NCBI GenBank assembly: GCA_002783525.1
Contig: PFGS01000044.1
Span: 1 to 5,008, forward strand
DNA: 5,008 nt
Origin: Ignavibacteriales bacterium CG12_big_fil_rev_8_21_14_0_65_30_8
Lineage (GTDB): Bacteria > Bacteroidota > Ignavibacteria > Ignavibacteriales > Ignavibacteriaceae
Direction of reading: 5' to 3'
Position numbers and translations under genes: made by a program. The notes under the pieces were generated by a model that did no database searches, had not been told where the DNA came from, and saw nothing but the letters and a program-made list of their open reading frames with translations. Positions 4,908 through 5,008 of this stretch are shown here, in pieces; the first letter of the stretch is position 1; each line of letters opens with the position of its first letter.

Positions 4908-5008
4908 CTAAATTTTACATCGCGGGTCCGTCATTTAAGTAAACTTAAATGCCGAGATAAAGTGGAGCAATTGGTAGTTTATTAAAAAGCTGAACCGTGT
5001 TTATTTGT
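4908..5008 (+). ncRNA. Possible structured RNA or leader, class unknown, runs off the right edge
   Basis: Downstream of the strong promoter the sequence becomes richer in G and C and can fold. CGCGGGTC (4921-4928) pairs with GAACCGTG (4992-4999) at seven of eight positions including one G-U. Inside it stand an 8-bp perfect hairpin CATTTAAG-TAAA-CTTAAATG (4932-4951) and a second arm GATAAA (4956-4961) with TTTATT (4978-4983, one G-U), making a three-way junction. The second arm encloses GAGCAATTGGTAG (4966 on), which looks like a tRNA D-arm, but no anticodon arm follows. It could be a riboswitch or other 5' leader, a small RNA, or chance folding. No known class was recognised, and no start codon with a clear frame is visible before the edge. 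Confidence 0.33.

Noticed and set aside
4956..5008. A genuine tRNA gene on the plus strand
   Set aside because: U8, R9 and a D-arm can be drawn, but the following bases do not form a five-pair anticodon stem with a T33-containing seven-base loop, and the T-arm would lie outside the window.
4921..5008. TPP riboswitch (GGGT, a hairpin, then CCGAGA resembling CUGAGA, and later GAACC)
   Set aside because: The first half is suggestive, but the required ACCTGAT...CTGG...TAAT segment does not follow GAACC, and about 30 bases are inserted where the paired ACCC should stand.
1..5008. CRISPR array, insertion sequence, transposase or phage genes
   Set aside because: No regularly spaced direct repeats, no transposase or integrase motifs, and no phage proteins are present on either strand.

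Overview
The window is very AT-rich. It looks like chromosome from the Bacteroidota/Ignavibacteriota/Chlorobi neighbourhood. The evidence is AT-rich leaders mostly lacking a Shine-Dalgarno sequence, a VorB-type 2-oxoacid:ferredoxin oxidoreductase, an intergenic repeat beginning GTCATTTCGAA and carrying GAGAAATCTTT, and a right-edge promoter that fits both the sigma70 and the Bacteroidota (TTTG / TAnnTTTG) consensus. This placement is inferred from sequence style and was not checked by search.

Left part (1-1419, minus strand). A possible gene start lies at the extreme left edge (only five codons visible, weak). It is followed by a 183-residue class I SAM-dependent methyltransferase whose stop codon sits inside its own terminator hairpin. 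Next come an imperfect inverted intergenic repeat of about 100 bp, a second terminator, and a short secreted RlpA-like double-psi beta-barrel protein that starts at TTG.

Middle (1420-1885). A 466-bp, extremely AT-rich divergent intergenic region. It contains no gene I can support, but it holds three symmetric sequences that could be regulatory sites.

Right part (1886-4841, plus strand). A tight operon encodes a complete four-subunit 2-oxoacid:ferredoxin oxidoreductase in the order delta (2x[4Fe-4S] ferredoxin), alpha (VorB-like), beta (TPP-binding), gamma. Intergenic gaps are 2, 2 and 5 bp. The complex should oxidatively decarboxylate a 2-oxoacid with CoA to acyl-CoA and CO2, passing electrons through the beta cluster and the ferredoxin subunit to ferredoxin. 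Family resemblance favours branched-chain 2-oxoacids, but 2-oxoglutarate cannot be excluded. A fifth gene follows after 13 bp with its own strong Shine-Dalgarno. It encodes an 89-residue helical protein that resembles half of a rubrerythrin/ferritin-like bundle, has lost at least one metal ligand, and carries an N-terminal Cys/His cluster.

Right edge (4842-5008). No terminator is visible after the operon. A near-consensus promoter (TTGACA-N17-TATATT) lies at 4873-4901. It is followed by about 100 bp that can fold into a three-way junction and contains a tRNA D-arm-like string. I cannot assign this to a known RNA class. It is the least explained part of the window and the best candidate for something new.
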